A stretch of DNA of 35,107 nucleotides from JACQXM01 sp964569425. Lineage in GTDB: Bacteria; Planctomycetota; Phycisphaerae; UBA1845. Within the stretch, counting starts at the first letter, position 1. Each line of letters begins with the position of its first letter. The stretch is taken from positions 1 to 35,107 of the forward strand of contig CAZMVD010000033.1 in NCBI GenBank assembly GCA_964569425.1. Direction: 5' to 3'. Both the position numbers and the translations under genes were made by a program. Below, one piece after another: positions 32,057 to 35,107 of this stretch. Below the pieces are notes generated by a model. That model did no database searches. It saw nothing but the letters and a program-made list of their open reading frames with translations, and had not been told where the DNA came from.

Positions 32057-33565
32057 CTACGGATAAATCCGCCCCATCATCCGCGCGAACGGAATCGCCT
32101 CGCGGATGTGCTTCAGACCGCACAGCCATGCCACCGTCCGCTCCACGCCCAGGCCGAAGCCGCCGTGCGGCACCGAGCCATAACGCCGCAGGTCCAGGTA
32201 CCACTCGTAGTCGGCCAGGGGCAGGTGCTCTTCGTTCATGCGGTGGACCAATCGCTCGAGGTCCTCCTCACGCGCCGAGCCGCCGATCACCTCGCCGAAC
32301 CCCTGCGGAGCAAGCAAATCAAAGTTCTCCACCACCCGCTCGTCCCGGCGATCCTGCCGCATGTAGAACGCCTTGCACCCCCGCGGATAGTGTGACACAA
32401 ACACCGGCCGGTCGTGCAGCCGCGAGATGATCGTCTCGTCCGAACCGCCGAGGTCACCGCCCCACTCGAAGTTCGCCGCCAGCTCCATGTGGTGCGGAAT
32501 GTTGCGAATCTGTTCTTCCAGTTCGGCCTTCTCTTCGCGCGCGTCGATGGCCTGCGCAGCGGCCTTGTCCTTCTCCCATTGCTTGCCCCCGCCCTTGGCC
32601 GCAGCGTCCAGTTCGACGATTCTCGCGTCCACCTCGGCCAGGCGCGCGCTTTTCTCCGCCAGATCCTTTTCCAGCAGCGCCCTGGCCTTGGGGCCCCGCA
32701 GCAACTCCGCCCCCTCGCTGTAGGTAATGCGGAAAAACGGCTTCTTGATCGCCTCCAGCTCTTCAAGGCTGCGGCCCAGCTCGCTCAGCTCCGCGCGGTG
32801 ATCGCGCAGCACCCGCTCCACCAACGAACAAACGAAATCCTCGGCCACGTCCATGACGTCGGTCAGCGAAGCATAAGCGATTTCCGGCTCGACCATCCAG
32901 AACTCGGTGAGGTGCCGCCGCGTCTTGCTCTTCTCCGCGCGGAACGTGGGGCCGAAGCAATAGACCTTGCCGTGGGCCATGCACGCCGCTTCCAGGTAAA
33001 GCTGCCCGGTTTGCGCCAGGTACACCGGATCGCCGAAGTAATCGACCTTGAACAGTGTCTGCGATCCTTCGCCCGCGGCCGGGGCGAAAATCGGCGTATC
33101 GATGAGGATGTATCCGCGGTCGTTGAAAAAGCGGCGGATCTGGTCCACCACCGTGGCCCGAATGCGCAGGATGTGCCACTGCCTCTGCGACCGGAACCAC
33201 AGGTGCCGGTGCTTCATCAGGAATTCGATGCCGTGCGGCTTGGGGGTGATGGGGTATTCGTGGGCCGGCTGAACGATGCCGACGCCCGTGACCCGCAGCT
33301 CGTGGCCACCGACGGAGCGCTCTTCCCGCGCCACCGTACCGCTGATCTCCAGCGAAGATTCCTGGCCGAGCTTCTTCACATCGTCGAAGAACGGCTCGGT
33401 CGTTTCATTCTTTTCGACCACGCACTGGCACAGCCCCGTGCCGTCCCGGACGATGAGGAAAGCGATCTTCCCGCTCGCCCGCGTGTTGTACACCCACCCG
33501 CGCAGGGTGACGGTCTGCCCGACGAAGTCCTTGAGCCGGTCGATGGTGGTAACGGTTGCGTTCAT
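32057..33565 (-). CDS. asnS: Asparaginyl-tRNA synthetase
   Basis: A 502-residue class II synthetase that charges tRNA-Asn. The N-terminal OB-fold anticodon domain (LRGWVYNTRASGKIAFLIVRDG, about 22-43) precedes the catalytic domain with motif 2 TFRAEKSKTRRHLTEFWMVE (near 207-226) and motif 3 GFGLGVERTVAW near the C-terminus. An insertion of about 65 residues (about 292-358), rich in A, E, K and L and likely coiled coil, interrupts the catalytic core after ITYSEGAELL. It makes the protein longer than E. coli AsnRS (466 aa). The ATG at 33565 is chosen from family alignment; the open frame runs to 33601. No Shine-Dalgarno is obvious. Confidence 0.95.
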   Translation of the reverse strand: MNATVTTIDRLKDFVGQTVTLRGWVYNTRASGKIAFLIVRDGTGLCQCVVEKNETTEPFFDDVKKLGQESSLEISGTVAREERSVGGHELRVTGVGIVQPAHEYPITPKPHGIEFLMKHRHLWFRSQRQWHILRIRATVVDQIRRFFNDRGYILIDTPIFAPAAGEGSQTLFKVDYFGDPVYLAQTGQLYLEAACMAHGKVYCFGPTFRAEKSKTRRHLTEFWMVEPEIAYASLTDVMDVAEDFVCSLVERVLRDHRAELSELGRSLEELEAIKKPFFRITYSEGAELLRGPKARALLEKDLAEKSARLAEVDARIVELDAAAKGGGKQWEKDKAAAQAIDAREEKAELEEQIRNIPHHMELAANFEWGGDLGGSDETIISRLHDRPVFVSHYPRGCKAFYMRQDRRDERVVENFDLLAPQGFGEVIGGSAREEDLERLVHRMNEEHLPLADYEWYLDLRRYGSVPHGGFGLGVERTVAWLCGLKHIREAIPFARMMGRIYP

Positions 33566-33741
33566 GGACGGGAGTGTACGAAGCCTCGACCGACGCGCCA
33601 ACGATCCCGGCGATTGAGTGGGCCGATGGGGTGGTATGGTCCTACAGCGAGTCTATCGCTAGGTTCGCGCGCGCCAATACTGTGGTTTGATCCCTCTTTT
33701 GAGACACGAAGTTGGCTTCTCTTTGACCGAACGGCGCGGCC

Positions 33742-34596
33742 TTACGGAGCTATCGAGGTGGTTCGGCCCATCCTGAGTATCCTCATCATGACCGCCAAGA
33801 CCAGTCCAAGGCCGCCTCCGACCAGCGCCCACTGTACCGATCGAGGCAAACTCGCCCAAACGCTCAGACCCCGCCCCGTCACCTCAAAAGACTCCATGGC
33901 CTTGTTGAATATGGGCTCAAACCGCCCCTGATCAGCCACTTTGCAGGAACCCGTGACAACATAGGTTACATCGATGCCGGGTACCATGTATTGTGTCTGC
34001 CTCACCTCTTGCCCAACAAACACAGCGGTGTATGAAAAGACAAAGCAGTCGCGCTCTGCGAAACGGGCCACACGGCTGGAGAACTCTTGTGGCGATATCC
34101 CCAGGGAGCGGTATTCCTCCTGGATGGCATCGGCTGTCTTCTCTCGCTGAGACTCTGAGACTGGAACCGTTCCTTTGACGACGACAACATTGAGCGATTC
34201 GGCAAAATCGTCCGGGTCGCTGTGAAATATGAATACGTCAACGCTTCTCAAGTCGAATCTACGAAGGTTTGGGAATTGCCGTTCCACTTCTCTATGGATC
34301 AAATGTTGCGTGCTCGCATCCGCGACCACCCAGCCGGCAGGCGCCTGAATAGCGTATCCCTTTGGACTGGCATATCGCTGAGCCGATTCCGGCACTGAAA
34401 GGGCCGAACGGGAGTCCAACGTCGAAGGTAAAGAGGCAGAGGGCGGCGGTGCAGCGGGCGGCTCACTGGACCATCCACAACAGAATACGCAAAGAAGCGC
34501 ACTACTGGCCCACAGAAACGCCCAAGTGGAGCAGGGACTCTTCTGAGATGGTCGCTGGCCCGTAAACTGATCGCGTCGGTTTGTTTGCGTACTCAT
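33742..34596 (-). CDS. Putative exported, membrane-anchored protein (DcrB/PsbP-like pattern)
   Basis: A 284-residue protein. A signal or lipoprotein-like N-terminus (WAFLWASSALLCVFCCGW, about 25-42) precedes a proline-rich linker. A globular domain (about 75-240) follows with GYAIQAPAGW, FIFHSDPDDFAESLNVVVV and VTYVVTGSC...FNKAMESFEV, a pattern that resembles the DUF1795/DcrB and PsbP fold. A C-terminal membrane helix follows (ALVGGGLGLVLAVMM, about 256-270). The function is unknown. The ATG at 34596 has no clear Shine-Dalgarno. It shares a strand with the partial gene at the right edge, 86 bp upstream, and may be co-transcribed with it. Confidence 0.6.
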   Translation of the reverse strand: MSTQTNRRDQFTGQRPSQKSPCSTWAFLWASSALLCVFCCGWSSEPPAAPPPSASLPSTLDSRSALSVPESAQRYASPKGYAIQAPAGWVVADASTQHLIHREVERQFPNLRRFDLRSVDVFIFHSDPDDFAESLNVVVVKGTVPVSESQREKTADAIQEEYRSLGISPQEFSSRVARFAERDCFVFSYTAVFVGQEVRQTQYMVPGIDVTYVVTGSCKVADQGRFEPIFNKAMESFEVTGRGLSVWASLPRSVQWALVGGGLGLVLAVMMRILRMGRTTSIAP

Positions 34597-34682
34597 CAGG
34601 TTCGCTTGCCCGACCTTCGACCGCGCGGCGCGGCCCCGCAGAACTCACCCGTGCAATCCCTACTCAAGAGCCGCCCGCTCTG

Positions 34683-35107
34683 CTACTTCGTCTCCGCCGT
34701 CTCCATCGCCCGGCGGGTCGCTTTTTCCACTTCGGCGGCGGGGAGTATCAAACCGGCCATAGCTTCCTGCATGTTCATCATGTTGCCGAGCATCGCCATC
34801 GGGTTGGCGTCCGAGTCTTCCGCGTCAGGCTGCTGCATGACCACCACCCCCACGATCGTGCCCTCGGCGGTGAACACCGGCAGGCCCAGCGCGCCGGTGA
34901 GCATGTCTGCGGGGACATAAAGCTCGCGCGGCTTGGTCGTCGTGCCGCCGATGGCCCCGGCCACCACCACCGTGCTGCGCCCGAAATACTTGCCCATGCG
35001 CTTGAGCGCGAACAGCCGCTGGCCGATCTCGGCCTTCGCCCCACCGGCCAGGCTGATCTGGGCCAGCGGGCTGTCACCCGGCCCCATGATGCGCCGCAAG
35101 GCGAGAT
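34683..35107 (-). CDS. Partial trypsin-like fold protein lacking the catalytic serine
   Basis: The C-terminal 140 residues of a protein whose start is beyond the window. The stretch GALGLPVFTAEGTIVGVVV (near 34864-34899) aligns with GNSGGPLFxxxGxxVGI of HtrA-type proteases but has Leu in place of the nucleophile Ser, and the end GLILPAAEVEKATRRA fits the last strand and helix of that fold. I infer a pseudoprotease, perhaps a binding domain. The TTG/ATG starts inside are probably internal, since the frame is open to the window edge. Confidence 0.6.
   Translation of the reverse strand, partial: LALRRIMGPGDSPLAQISLAGGAKAEIGQRLFALKRMGKYFGRSTVVVAGAIGGTTTKPRELYVPADMLTGALGLPVFTAEGTIVGVVVMQQPDAEDSDANPMAMLGNMMNMQEAMAGLILPAAEVEKATRRAMETAETK

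Noticed and set aside
31815..32204. A minus-strand 129-codon frame through the palindromes
   Set aside because: It runs through inverted repeats and the end of asnS, and no start signal or family supports it.
32414..33931. A 505-codon frame antisense to asnS
   Set aside because: It overlaps a clearly recognisable synthetase and shows no domains of its own.

Overview
The window looks like chromosomal DNA from a GC-rich planctomycete, most plausibly of Phycisphaerae type. This is inferred from gene content and style, not from an rRNA marker. The pointers are a lipoprotein with cysteine-rich GxCCxxGxC repeats, intergenic arrays of degenerate 7-bp repeats, a GAF/HlyD plus M50/HlyD gene set, and the mix of housekeeping genes. 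No rRNA, tRNA, insertion sequence or CRISPR array was found.

Layout. 1-3.2 kb (minus): rpsO then pnp, followed by a cold-shock protein gene. 3.2-3.8 kb: gene-poor, with a 71-codon open stretch in frame beyond the M50 stop. 3.8-9.4 kb (minus): a tight four-gene operon encoding a secreted membrane-fusion adaptor, a PilZ protein, a GAF-GAF-HlyD protein and a PqqD-like/M50 protease/HlyD fusion. This is the most unusual gene set here. 9.6-11.4 kb (minus): a GT-C-like membrane protein, preceded by a 56-aa small gene with its own Shine-Dalgarno and terminator-like hairpin. 12.1-14.9 kb (plus): an HtrA-like protease, an overlapping DUF971 protein and an NDUFA9-like dehydrogenase-fold protein. 15.1-17.1 kb (plus): the large lipoprotein. 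17.2-18.3 kb (minus): manA. 18.7-23.1 kb (minus): rnhA-phoA-HEAT protein-membrane protein, joined by 11-15 bp gaps and a GTGA overlap. 23.2-24.5 kb (plus): lysA. 24.6-25.3 kb (minus): a phospholipid N-methyltransferase-like gene.

25.3-26.2 kb has no secure gene. It holds a possible small minus-strand ORF and then a well-formed candidate RNA: a sigma70-like promoter, an almost perfect extended Shine-Dalgarno, a nine-codon ORF ending inside a hairpin, and an intrinsic terminator. pepT follows. 27.4-29.4 kb (minus) has a HAD phosphatase and an ATP-grasp ligase, then cinA and a CDF metal transporter on the plus strand. The convergent gap at 31.7-32.06 kb carries a series of dyads, including two copies of a 16-bp palindrome, one extended to a 30-bp perfect palindrome. 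The right end (minus) has asnS with a coiled-coil insertion, a lipoprotein or membrane-anchored protein, and the end of a trypsin-like fold protein that has lost its catalytic serine.

Most genes are housekeeping: RNA decay and translation (pnp, rpsO, asnS, csp, rnhA), lysine and sugar metabolism (lysA, manA), peptide and phosphate scavenging (pepT, phoA), envelope quality control (HtrA) and metal efflux (CDF). The best candidates for undescribed biology are the PilZ/GAF/RRE-M50 adaptor operon, the 25.6-25.9 kb leader-like RNA and the palindromes near 32 kb.
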